Source: Siphonodentalium dalli
Lineage: Eukaryota > Mollusca > Scaphopoda > Gadilida > Siphonodentaliidae
Direction: 5' to 3'
Length of the DNA: 64,000 bases
Assembly: GCA_032622095.1 (NCBI GenBank)
Contig: CP136065.1
Location: forward strand, 111,145,195-111,209,194
Position numbers and translations under genes: made by a program. A model generated the notes under the pieces. The model was not told the DNA's origin. It saw only the letters and a list, made by a program, of their open reading frames with translations, and ran no database searches. Every line of letters begins with the position of its first letter. Within the stretch, counting starts at the first letter, position 1. Positions 25,172 to 35,363 of this stretch are shown here, piece after piece.

Positions 25172-25509
25172 AGCAATTTCAGGTGCTCCTATAGCCAACA
25201 CAAGAGCGAATCTGCAGATGGGGCTTTGGACTATGCATTTTCTTCTCACCAATCCGAAGAAATTGTTTTTGTTTTCAATAAAAAGGATAGCCCCTGCCAA
25301 ACATGAAAGGGTAATATACAGAAAATTTCGATTTGGCACTACACCAAGGGACATGACTCCAGCATTTGTGGTGTAACTCGTACTGTACCACAACTAGCAA
25401 TAGGAAATATGTCGAAATGCCTGTTTACTGCTGCAAAATATGCAGTTAAATGTCAAGGCATCGGATCGGAACTGGGGCATTTGATCGGATGCGAACATAA
25501 ATGATAACA
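25172..25509 (+). pseudogene. Exon-like frame in the 2.6 kb element
   Basis: A strong acceptor (TATTTTATTTTTCAG, ending 25171) opens a frame of ~112 codons with a single internal TGA near 25307. It reads SESADGALDYAFSSHQ early and CLFTAAKYAVKCQ and LGHLIGCEHK late. The composition is protein-like, and the frame lies inside an inverted-repeat element, so it may be the remains of its gene. I do not recognise the family. The overlapping frame starting at 25122 is a competing reading, and chance cannot be excluded. Confidence 0.25.
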
Positions 25510-27128
25510 TGCGATCAGAGGGGCACCGTAGCATTTTCGACTCATTTCAATAGCCGTGTATTGTGACCACGGTGGGTGGTTTGAGAGTGAGGAGTTATCG
25601 GAACTGGTCGTACAATCGAAAAAACAGACGCGGTTGGTGTGTATTAAATGTAATTAGTCGGACAAGTTTCCATTGAAAATGCATTGGGTGATCGCTGTCT
25701 TGAACATATGACAACAAGTACACAGTTTTCAGCTAAAACATCAAATAAACTATTGGATCGATAGCATTGAGTCATTTGAAAAATAACCAAAGCATCAAAT
25801 GTAGATTAGTCTCACCTTCGTCTGTCCAAAATGCGACTTATCTGTGATTACCTATTTTCTCGATCTGAAACGAACCGTGACATTGGCGAATGCGCGCCGT
25901 GTCCAAAATCGAATACGAACCACTTCTCACGTGGCAGCTGAGACCCCGTGAACATTGAGATCTGATAATCATTGACTGAAATATTTAAACAAGGACAAAT
26001 AGCTGTAGAGTTGAAAATGGAACACACCAGGATGCCCTTGTGTTATGGATGTACATATACACAATATGACAATACATAGTAGTGTGGGAGAGATGAGAGA
26101 TTGAATATATGCTAGTACTAATTAACGAGAAAAATATCTGTTTGCCATAATATGGTTCCTGACTATAATCATTAAATACTGCAATTTACTCATGTATGGG
26201 GTTTTAGTAGTTTTTTGGTGGTTGCTTTTAGTACCATTTTACAGAACATAAACTTAGTATATCTAATTTCATTGATCTTTTGATAATGAAAATTTGTCAT
26301 GGGACCTGTTACTGGCCCATAACTAGAAAGAGTGGGTTAATGGCCAGATGCATGTTTTGCCAAAATTTCCTGATATTTCAAAATGTATTTTGTTTTTGCA
26401 AAATAGGTATGGAATTTCTTTTTAATATATGTTGTGATACAATATTTGAAACTATAAACATAATTTAATTGGAGCTACTTTAACATACCCAATTTTGAAA
26501 GGTGAAGTTTATATAAAGATGGATCATGAATAGATTAATCAAAATGATTTGGTGACCAGCCTGAAGTTTAATATCAGTTTATATTGGACTGAAATACAAA
26601 CTGCTTTATTGTTCGCTATTATATGGGAGTTTGGTGTTATATCATGCAATTAAAAAATTAACTCAACATTTTGACACAAAAGAAACTCCCTCAAAATGAT
26701 TGGATTATTGTGTGAACTTATTAATTCTGCAAATTTTAGAATTGCAATGTTGTCCAAAAAAAAATCACTCAAATATTTACGGTGCCGGTAAATACACAAC
26801 GAAGCACCTAGTTTTCGTGCGGATAAGTTTCTTTGGGATTATGAATTACGGCGCTTTACCGTACGTGACAGACGTGTATGCAGAGCCGGGCATTTTCTAA
26901 CGTGGTCACCAGCCCAATCGAGTTGGAATTTTCAAACCTTTTTTTCTTTAATTTGGTTCACTGAGACCGATATTCTTATAGTGTGGTCCTCATACTGCCC
27001 TTGACCCCACAGCGCTTCCTTCTATGACCAACATTTCGTCGCACGAGAGATGCCCAGGGAACATACCAATTTTTTGGTGGCAAATATAGCCGATAGTCAT
27101 GCCATCAAGTTTATATAAGTCCCCCATC

Positions 27129-27928
27129 GTTAAACGTATAACCATGGCATGCGTAGTTGTATTGTATGTCCGCTTCTTTAGGGGTAAGTGGACCAAACAT
27201 ATTGTTGTGTAAATTACTATTATTAACATATGCTGAAAATTAATTAATTAGATTTTAGACACTAACTATATCATTCCAGTTTATCCTGTCAGCGATGGCT
27301 TGTTTATTGACCATTCAGCTCTGTCTAAGAGACACACATTGTGGATAAATTGGTTACCATAACTCATTCAGCACATTATTGTAATCGTGGTAATGGAGCA
27401 GTACGGTACAGTCAACTCGGAAGGGGAAATTGAATTCAAGCGTTACACATGGACGTAAGTTAACTACTTTAACACGTAACATGTGTCCCACGAAACACTT
27501 ATTGAAGGTATAGTATCGATCGAATCAAGATGCTTACAGCCGCAACCCCGATAACCTAACCCAATAGCTGATTGGGTCAACCGCAAGGTCTGTGAACGCG
27601 GCTTGAGAAAGAAAAACTGGACTTTTCTTAGTTCAAATTGAAATAATAAAGAGCGTTTCATGTAAGTCTTTTCCTGATATGGTAAAAATAAAGAGCGCTA
27701 TTTTGTTAGCTGTGTGAGAACATTTGAAAGCAGGTGATGATTTGTGACGACAATGTCGAGTATTTTCCGATTAATAGCGTGACCTAAGCTTTTTGAGAAG
27801 CCGATGGAAATCATTTTCGTCGGCTTTTCAAAGAGACTAAGCGAGTCCGTATATAAGATTGTTCTGTAATTATCGACATACGAAACATTCTTCCGAAATT
27901 ACATTATACAATATACAAAGTGTAGAGG
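27129..27928 (-). repeat. Repeat module B, minus copy
   Basis: An ~800 bp block repeated inverted at 52272-53040 and in part at 36240-36800. It replaces part of a family E unit: in both full copies the same E block (ending at the CCCCATCGTTAAAC phrase) borders it. It contains a hairpin (GAAGCCGATGGAAATCATTT with its complement, 27799-27832), the tripartite ATAAAGAGCG module (27646-27697) and a CGGCTTG / AACCCAATAGCTGATTGGGT stretch. The far end is GTAGAGGTAA. No ORF. Confidence 0.7.
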
Positions 27929-27999
27929 TAACACCGAGTCCTGTCTGTCTAAAGTGGTAGTTTGAAGCCTCAATTCACACGTAGTGACGTCACATCCCG

Positions 28000-28193
28000 G
28001 GGCGATGCCAGAATCAAAACATGTCGATACGCTTTACGGACCGACGATAACGGGACGTGCCAAGTTGGATATTAAACGTGTGGCTATTTGTTCCAACAGT
28101 TGGCAATTTTGTCGGTCGCCGGTAGGCTTTCTTCCGAAATTTTGTCGCACAAAATTCTCTCAGAGATGCCAGAAGCAAACATTCTTTCCATTA
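28000..28193 (+). pseudogene. LINE ORF1 relic, piece 1
   Basis: One frame reads TGRAKLDIKRVAI and another SEILSHKILSEMPEANIL. These match, in order, the ORF1 copy at 63857 (there TGDASIVDVKAH and PDILAGKVLSKMPDASVFSI). The relic breaks at 28193 where a TA-flanked MITE begins and resumes at 29097. It is frameshifted and clearly non-functional. Confidence 0.7.
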
Positions 28194-29094
28194 GGGGAGA
28201 CCGGGGCATATTGGAACGTGGGGTATGCTGAAATACCCAAACGTGGGATAAATACCCCACCTCTCTTGTTAAAAAAATAAAACCGCATCTACAAATGACA
28301 CTTATTTATGAAAAATACTCTTGTATGCACAAATAACACACACAAATTTATAAATAAAAAAAAATTCTTTCCAAGATCGACCCCTTTTCCAAGTTTAGGG
28401 GCATGTTGGAACACCCCATTGGGTCCCCATAGTGTGACTGACGGGGAAAACCCCATCAAAATTATGCATTGAGCTAGTATAACTATCCCATTATGGAAAA
28501 AATGAGATGGAATTAAGGATGGATGCATCTCAGTTGCTTGCAACCATGTCCTACATATGATTATAATACGTTTCGTTGATGAATTATCATTTGTGTGGCA
28601 AATGGGGAGGTTTGTATCGATAGCACTAAAACCCCCCTCCACATGTTGCCCTGCTACGCCCCTCCTGTATGTGAAACGACGTTTTCATTGGATTTGATGC
28701 CATTTCCAATGATGACGATTTCTCGAACATACTTAATTTCCCGGACTCAGATATTATGTTTTATACTAGCAATTTAATATAGTTTTTGCAATATATTAGT
28801 AGTTTTACCTCTATTATACACAGATTTCATATACATGATCAGTGTTCTGACATACCGGTACCCCGGTATATGTTCCAATTTGCCCCTGGGTTCAAACAAC
28901 CCGGGGCATGTTGGAACGAATTTATTTTCGACTCTTTCTTTGTAAAGGCGAAATAGATCATACATAACGATATTCCATATTTCAAGTCTTTGATATACTT
29001 TATAATAATAGTTGAAAAAAGGACGGGGCCCATGCTCACATTTCCCTGTATGTGTGATTGAATAAAAAACGTTCCAAGATGCCCCGCTCTCCCC
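28194..29094. mobile_element. 0.9 kb MITE flanked by TA
   Basis: Ends GGGGAGACCGGGGCATATTG and its inverted match at 29070-29094 (two mismatches over 25 bp), flanked by TA on both sides (28192-28193, 29095-29096). The TA target suggests the Tc1/mariner superfamily. Inside, GGGGCATGTTGGAAC recurs near 28392 and 28905. No transposase ORF, so it is non-autonomous. It splits the LINE ORF1 relic. Confidence 0.8.
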
Positions 29095-29096
29095 TA

Positions 29097-29334
29097 ATCA
29101 GAATACTAGAGAATGAATGTCTCTGTTGACTCATGGATATACAAGATCCAATAATTTCGTCAGTTCAATGATTCACTTTACATCGGACAGGCCTGTCCGA
29201 ATCAACTGGCTACCATATCATACTCCACATACCCCGTCATCGCTGCACTGGACATCTCGGTACATGGCGATGTTAAATTTCTCCAATACGACTCTTTCGT
29301 GAAAGATGGTCAAACAACCACAAGCGGGAAACGA
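29097..29334 (+). pseudogene. LINE ORF1 relic, piece 2
   Basis: Continues piece 1 across the MITE: DSLYIGQ, RPVRINWLPYHTPH, then after a one-base shift HGDVKFLQYDSF and DGQTTTSGKR. The copy at 63857 has DDLYIGQ, RTVRVNWVPFHIPH, YGDVSYIEYETF and ATGKR in the same order. It ends exactly at the AACGA target duplication of the 6.5 kb element. Confidence 0.8.
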
Positions 29335-29912
29335 CAGGTCCGACACAACTGGATATTCAGCTTAATAAGCTGAACTTAGCTTATTAAGCCGAATTCAGCT
29401 TAAAATTTACTATGGGGAATGGATAAACGGGGTGTTCCGCTCATTTCCGCATTCTAAATCGAGTCAAGTCGGCAGCCTCAAGCAATTTCATAGCCAACTA
29501 CGTTGTTGTTTGGGCTGCAAATCATTGTCTACTATTTTAAATTCAATTATTTTAGCAATTAATTTTACGATTGTCGCAGATTTCACCACTTTCTGTGTGT
29601 GTTTCTGATAAAAAAGACACCGAAATCCTCAGACGTTTCACTTCCCAACTATTCGTGGTAACTCTTTTCCTTCAATTTCAGAAGCTCTAATCTGATTGGA
29701 TGCACGTGTTTCTTAAAAATTGGGAGTTTTAATCGAAATCTATTAAAGTTTCAGAGAAGTACGAGAGACCGTATGCGTCACTATTTATGATGGACACTCT
29801 GATCTTCATCTCACGGAGATCATGTCTTTAACATCGTTATTTCCAGTTCCCCACGGATATGAACATGTATTTAATCATCACCGTGTGTGCCTATGGGTTA
29901 AAGTTCACGACT
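29335..29912 (+). repeat. Left terminal inverted repeat
   Basis: 578 bp matching the reverse complement of 35364-35887 at high identity to its inner edge (AAAGTTCACGACT). It contains ~53 nt (about 29449-29501) absent from the right arm. Just inside the tip lie two near-palindromes, TTCAGCTTAATAAGCTGAA at 29347-29365 and TTAGCTTATTAAGCCGAA behind it, plus a third half site TTCAGCTTAA. This layout is typical of transposase-binding subterminal repeats. Confidence 0.9.
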
Positions 29913-32298
29913 GTAGATGTCAAAATAATGACTCAATTAGGTCAGAGAACACTTTCGGCATGGAGTGATACATGTATGTAGCATTGCCATGCAGAGAAGG
30001 GTTGTACTATTTCACAATGGGTGTATTTCCCATGGTGTTGAGAGTTATTTAACGAAAAACATACCACGCAGTTTGGATCTCCCCATATTATAATGAATTT
30101 GATCCATAACTCGTGGAGCACATGGTTATGAAATGTTGAAGGTGGCATGGGTATGCCAGGCACATGTAGTTCAAGTTGAATAGTAGTAAAACTATGTACA
30201 CGATCACAGTCTATTTGTGTTATTCTACCCCGGGATCAAATGTACCGGCCCAGAACGGGGTAGAAACCGTGACTTTGAAATAAGTCCTCATGTATAGGGT
30301 GGGTAGTTCAATACACGTGGCAGTTCAACGTCGCCATCCGCCATGGCTACTTGTGGGTGTGCTAAACATGAGGAATGGGTCCTGGACCTCAAATTCGACT
30401 TATGGAAATTAGCGTGGAAAAAACATAGAAAGGGAGCATTGGATGCACTTATTAAAGAGGGGCTGTTTCCAAATAGAACTTCTGGAAAGGCTATATGCAG
30501 CATTTGCCACTCACGAGGTTTGGATATTAGTACTGAAAGTGAGTTATTCCTTGATCAACGTGAAACAGAAATGTCTCAAATATGTAACAAAATTGCTAAT
30601 AATTATTTTTCTGCAACACATCTACAACAACTTTCTCACGCTTTAGCCGAAAGCCAGAGACTATCAATTGTCAATGATGGGGGAAAATGTGAATATAAAC
30701 AATGTTACCAATCATCAAAATTTGATCCTTTAGAATGGACAGAAAATAGGAATAGTGTATTATTGGGATTCGCCAAAGGACTTTGTGGCCCAGCAGTTGA
30801 CAAAAAAAAGACAAAATGCCATATGTATATTTATCGAACAGGCTTATTTTCTTGTCAATTTGCAATTTATTGGATGTTTAAGTTTCATGGCAAGCCTAGT
30901 AGCATATTTCGTTAGTGGATCCAAAACGGTGGCAAGCATATACTGATCACTGTCATCGGCACCATCATATTCAACAGTTCGATCGTGGATTGATAAACAA
31001 TCATGTGAACCAATTCCCTGCGATAAACACAAAGACATGGTGACTTTCTTTGATAATAACCAAGTGATATCAAAACGATGGCGAGTTAATGTTGATTCCA
31101 AATGTGAATCGAATGTAATAACAAATGTAATGTTCGTTTATTCCAAAGACTCAGAAATTCAGATGAACGTTATTTTGTCACCGTCAGTATGGCTCAGTTA
31201 TCGGATAGAGGAGGAACATGTTGAAAAAGGGAAAAGAGTATCGTCAAAAAATTAAAATACTTTTTAGAAAAAAACGATCACAATTTCTCAGCGACAGATT
31301 AATTAAAGTTTTCAATGATCAAAAATTTACTGGAAAAACTTTATGTGACTGGATTCAATTCAAAAAAGAATTAACACCAAAAACAGATCCGTATTCCCAC
31401 GTTGAGTCTAATCATCCAACCGAACCTCCGGAAATAAAATTGGGAGAACCTTATTTCCTGAACCCATGCAGTTATAAGGCAGTGGCGGAAGTTCTAACAA
31501 AATTACAAAATGATATTGTTACTCAAGGAGAGAGACAGTGGTCGATTTTCGGGTGTGATGGCTCGCCATATATTCTGGGTAGCAGGCTCCTGTCAAGAAA
31601 TGAAATGAATGCGGACACAAACTTCTTAATACCTGGACTAGGCCACATATAAATCAATTTTGTGAAATGTTTTTTTTAAAATTCTGTGGGAAATCATATT
31701 GAAAGACTTAGCATTATTCCTGGGATTTCGCAGTCCGAAAGCTCAACTATCAGTTAAAAAAGCAAAGAACCATCACAAGTCGTGGCAGATCTTACAAATT
31801 CTTTTGCAATCAATGGCGGACGAACTATTGGTTGATTACTGTGGGAAAATAAAAAGGAAGGGTGGCACTGTAAATGAAAGTGGTTTCTATGACTGGTTGG
31901 AAAAGTGCCCGAATAGTGTGGTGAATTTTTTTTTTGAGATAACATATACATATCTGTTCGCACTGGACGTATTCCGGGCAGGTGTTCGAAGGAACAATTT
32001 CGAAGCAATGGAAATGGGCAAAGTCATTTTAACAACATTTTGCCATGGAGCCAATATGCATCTGTATAAAGAACTCTTGTTTAGAGAAAGCATGATATTT
32101 GTTCAGATGCCAGCCAAAGTTTCTTAATTTGTAAAATATAATATTTCCATATCTCCATCCGGAAATAAAAGCCAAGGAGAAGGCGGTGACTTTATATTGG
32201 AAGCGAAAAATAGACGGACAAAAATGTTCCTGCCACCAGGCCTGCCGAACGAAAAACGATGGTTACGGGTGTGTCGGAACGTGGACCAATTTATCATT

Positions 32299-33831
32299 GT
32301 AAGTACAATATCAGGTTGTTCAGAACCCGTTTCCATTAAATTATTCTGCACAGAAAACAAACGCTGATTGACTTGTTGAGCGAAAGTTGCACTAAATCTG
32401 TTTCGGGTACACAAAAGCACCAAAACCGTGTACACTGAACAATTTAGATAAACTTTTCCCTCAACAAGTACATGAAAACATTTTCGTTACAATCCAAGAA
32501 AATATAGTGGGAAGGATATCTGAATGAGCAAGACATGAAACATTGTTTAATTTTTAACAACTTTTTTAGCTGGTTTCTTTGTTTGGACCATCTTCTTCCC
32601 TTTCTTTACTGCTGCTCCGCTACTGACAATCTTTTTCCCTTTTGCTTTGGTTAGTGGCCTTCTCTTCCCCTTCGTCGTGGTGTTGGTACTTGGACTTGCT
32701 GATAATGAAATGTAAGAACAGAACTGAAATTTAAGAACAGAAATCGGCATTATCAAGCACACCTGCGATCAATAGTAACTGAGCGCAAAGAAGAATAAAT
32801 CTATACATATGCTATTTATTTGAGAATTTGATAGAGTTCCCCGCATTGACTGCAATCTGAAAAACGCACACTTTAGACTGCCTTTGTTCTGTTCCTAAAA
32901 GATTTGATAACTAGTTTGGTTGAAATAATTAATTTAAAATTAGTTAATCTGAAATATTGGAGTCAAATACCATATTAATTCTTACCTGCTTCGCACGTCT
33001 GGACGGTCTGCAGATGAGAACCAGACTCATCCCCAAGAAACATATGCTCAAAGCACCGATACTTTAGATCCTGGATTTGATCAGTAGTTATGCCAACAAG
33101 GCCTATACATAGGGCATGTACCCAGTAATCGCATGCGTCGACTTTACATCCCATCCACGCACCCAGTTCCTCCACGCCAGCCTCAGATTCGTGAATAATC
33201 CCACAAATTCGACACGTGTTCACACCCATCCCAACGGGTGGTACCTGGACGATTTTCGATTGAACACGTGTCAGTTGAGTAGGCGAAAAGGTCGACAGTG
33301 GAAGATCTGGTTGAGTAGATGTAGATGTGGAGGGTTCTGTCTGTGTCTGTGCATCTGGCCTATCGGCAACATCTGGGGTCACCGGAGACTAACAATAAAC
33401 GTCAAAATTCAATACATTATGAAAAACATCGCTCAATTTCATATATGCTGATAGTCGATAATCGAGTATCAGGTCGGTAGTTGATTGATATTGTCAGTAT
33501 GCTCATCCTGATGCTCTCATTGGTGACTGAATTGCTTCCCATAAGAGAAGATTTGCCCCATGACAGGGGGTATTCGGGTGAAGCTCATTGGACTTAATTT
33601 ATACTGTGTAATGCACTATATAGATGCATCAATTAAATACTACTACTCCAGTTTGGTCTTTCAAATCATTTTAGAACAAAATGTTCCGTCCCCCAGTGGT
33701 TCCATCTGAGCGTCTTGCTTTTGAATTCCACAAAAGCGTCACACCCTGTTCGCTTGCATATCTCCTGAACCTGTGGAACAAAATTAGACGTTCATAGTGT
33801 GTTTTTCGTTTATGTTTCAGATGCAAGATAG
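32299..33831 (+). other. Intron of the DUF6589-like gene, holding an antisense gene
   Basis: Donor GTAAGT at 32299. The acceptor is either the strong TTTATGTTTCAG ending at 33820 or the next AG at 33831; only the latter keeps the downstream frame open. The minus strand of this intron holds the two PHD-gene exons. Confidence 0.55.
32547..33388 (-). CDS. PHD-like zinc-finger protein, two 3' exons
   Basis: The upstream exon (33388-32986) follows an acceptor TTTATTGTTAG and is open in phase 0. After a Ser/Thr/Pro/Gln-rich segment (residues ~12-50) it encodes a PHD-like finger: C57-x2-C60, C79-x4-C84, H89-x2-C92, C110-x2-H113, with the core WMGC and YWVHALC. The last ligand is His instead of the usual Cys. 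The exon ends GCA G|GTAAGA. The intron (32985-32699) ends TTTCATTATCAG, and the last exon (32698-32547) continues in matching phase with a Lys-rich tail (KGKRRPLTKAKGKK, PAKKVVKN) to a TAA. PHD fingers bind histone H3 tails or other peptides, and the basic tail suggests chromatin or DNA contact. The start codon is in an upstream exon I could not place. No inactivating change in the visible part. The antisense position in the intron of the DUF6589-like gene suggests it belongs to the element. Confidence 0.7.
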
Positions 33832-34504
33832 CCTAGCCGAAGCCGTAGGGAATCGAAGCCATACACAAGAGGGAGACGGCCAACACAGAGTGGTCGATAT
33901 TCAGGACGACAGTTGAAATGGAGGCAGTATCTTCGGGAAAGACGATTTTTCGATCCAGAAAAGTGTTCACTTGCAACATTATCTGGGCAAAGCATTTCTA
34001 TCGATAATTGTCACAAAACCGAAACGTGTGAAAAAAACTTTGATGCTTATTGTAACAACATTCTGGAAGCTGAAGTGATCGTGGACAATCCTGGTTATGA
34101 ACATATATTATTCACAGAAGAGGAGATAAGAGAAGCGTCTAGTTTGGCAAATAAGAAAAAGAGTGAACTGGAAATCATTGTGAACAATCAACTTTCCGAT
34201 ATAACTGTATCTGGAGCAGGTCCCATTTACGAGCAATTAGGTGGGGTGGGGTGGGGGGGTTGACTACCCCCTATTGCATGGGCAAACGTTAAACATGCAA
34301 CAGTTTGAAATTGGATGCTTTCATCAACAACATACATTTTCACCTACTTAACTGAAATGTATCGTATAGGTTTCTATCAATATTACGATAACTACAATCG
34401 ATTTTTTTTTAAATACACATGCAGATGCCAATCAAATAGTGGACTCTGAGATATCGTCTGAGGATGACCAGTCGGATGACGACAACTTTGGTGGCGACCT
34501 TTGA

Positions 34505-35135
34505 GAAGATACAACTAAACATGTATACAGTAGTTAGTATTAGTTCACAAGACATTTTTATATTCATATGATAATTGAGTGTATGCAGGGTCCCCCCACC
34601 CCCACAAGAACCATGCATGCATGTCACCCGTTCTAATATATCGCGCCCTCCATTTAGGATATTGATGGTGGGGTATAGAACGGATGCCTTGGGGCCACCC
34701 TATTAATTACACCAATCGTTTTACCAAAATATATCATTGAAGGAACGTCACCTTCGTGGTCACAAGTCCATAACACAATCCGGGTTATGGTTCTATTTGT
34801 CACGCAGTTGACATGACACCAAAATAATGGCTCAAATAATCAATTTAACTTGAACCATACATGTACCCAAATGCCGACTGTGTAATTCCATCTGTACTCC
34901 ATCCCTCGGGAATGTCTGAACAATCCATGGAACCGACAGTAAATGAGCGTAAAGAAGAACTCTATTTCAATTCCCAATGTGAGGAACCACGCATTACGAT
35001 CCTTATATATGGAAACTGGATGATCAGACTCGACGTGGGAATATATCGGCTTTTGAGAAGTTAATTAACATTAATTATGAGAATTGAAAGCGAGTCAGAA
35101 TAATACTTGTATTGCAAATACACAGTTTTTATTAA
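34505..35135. other. Element interior without a confident gene
   Basis: Includes a short plus-strand frame (34861-35064, 67 codons) that looks like chance. No repeat borders seen. Confidence 0.35.
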
Positions 35136-35318
35136 TTAACACTCACGTTCATTCTTCGAAGCAAGTCCACTTTTGAGGCAAGTCCTTTGGTGGCGACAGT
35201 TAGATAAAAACATGTACGACTTGAATTGTATGCAGTCGTTTTTATAACGCCGCTTGAGAATGACCCCGCATGATCGACAAAATCGTGCGGAACGTGTTTC
35301 CCGATCTGTAGCACCCAT
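35136..35318 (-). CDS. Small Cys-rich ORF near the right TIR
   Basis: Sixty codons from an ATG at 35318, with FCRSCGVILKRRY, then KNDC, SNCRHQRTC and a final NEREC. Seven cysteines and a histidine, most of them paired, suggest a small metal-binding fold, but I do not recognise it. The stop TAA is followed at once by TTAATAAAAAC, a canonical AATAAA poly(A) signal. A GTGAGT just before the stop could instead be a splice donor, making this the first exon of a longer minus-strand gene. An overlapping frame (35454-35242) starts inside the TIR. Confidence 0.35.
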   Translation of the reverse strand: MGATDRETRSARFCRSCGVILKRRYKNDCIQFKSYMFLSNCRHQRTCLKSGLASKNEREC

Positions 35319-35363
35319 TCACCTTAACTCGCGCCCTCGTGCTTGGATATGACAGTGAGTGAG

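Larger units (their letters stand above)
23339..25945. mobile_element. 2.6 kb element with 68 bp terminal inverted repeats
   Basis: Left end 23339-23406 and right end 25878-25945 are inverted repeats of 68 bp with about four mismatches, starting GGTCTCAGCTGCCACGTGAG. They interrupt a family E unit, which resumes at about 25950. I see no target duplication, and some 20 nt of the host unit are missing at the site. Inside are a GC-rich tandem repeat (23590-24140) and an exon-like frame (25172-25509). The superfamily is not recognised. Confidence 0.7.
16600..27128 (+). repeat. Array of a ~1.7 kb repeat unit (family E)
   Basis: The same ordered blocks recur head to tail: an AGATCTGATAATC block, then GTATGGGATTTAAGTAG, TTATTGTGATGAAGT, TGGTGTTATATC, GGTCACCAGTCCAATG, CTAGTCGATGAACAT, GGATGCATAGGTC, GTTCAACGTGGTTATTTTG and GTTGATAAACAGATAT, after which the first block follows again (20530-20650). 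Net of insertions, one full period (20530 to 23280) is ~1.75 kb. About four units are present (from ~16600, 19027, 20530 and 25946), interrupted by the elements listed separately. No conserved ORF. Inverted units occupy 38000-38740, 41450-41945, 49300-52271, 53041-53705 and 54850-55400. Confidence 0.75.
30343..34504 (+). pseudogene. Decayed DUF6589-like gene of the TIR element, three exons visible
   Basis: The start ATG has a textbook Kozak context (GCCATCCGCCATGG). Exon 1 (30343-32298) encodes, in order: ICSICHSRG (residue ~48), FDPLEWTENRN, SYSTVRSWIDKQ, DNNQVISKRWRVN, EPYFLNPCSYKAVAE, FGCDGSPYILGSRLL, FLIPGLGHI, FLGFRSPKAQL, NHHKSWQILQILLQS, FRAGVRRNNFEAMEMG, EGGDFILEAKN and LPPGLPNEKRWLRVCRN. 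It ends at an ATT|GTAAGT donor in phase 0. Exon 2 runs from 33832 to 34240 (RQLKWRQYLRERRFFDP onward) and exon 3 from 34425 to 34504, ending in the acidic tail SSEDDQSDDDNFGGDL. The exon 2/3 join is phase-consistent. Stops near 30913, 30948, 31651 and 32125 and frameshifts near 31215 and 31680 break it. From memory the family is multicopy in molluscs and cnidarians and of unknown function, and in this setting it is the candidate transposase. Two related sequences are at 47446 and 10381. Confidence 0.75.

Noticed and set aside
33669-33770. Exon-like minus-strand peptide (VQEICKRTGCDAFVEFKSK) after an acceptor TTTTGTTCCACAG, upstream of the PHD exons
   Set aside because: The frame runs into a stop and no good donor occurs within it, so it cannot be joined to the exon at 33388. 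Worth a transcript check, but not supported here.
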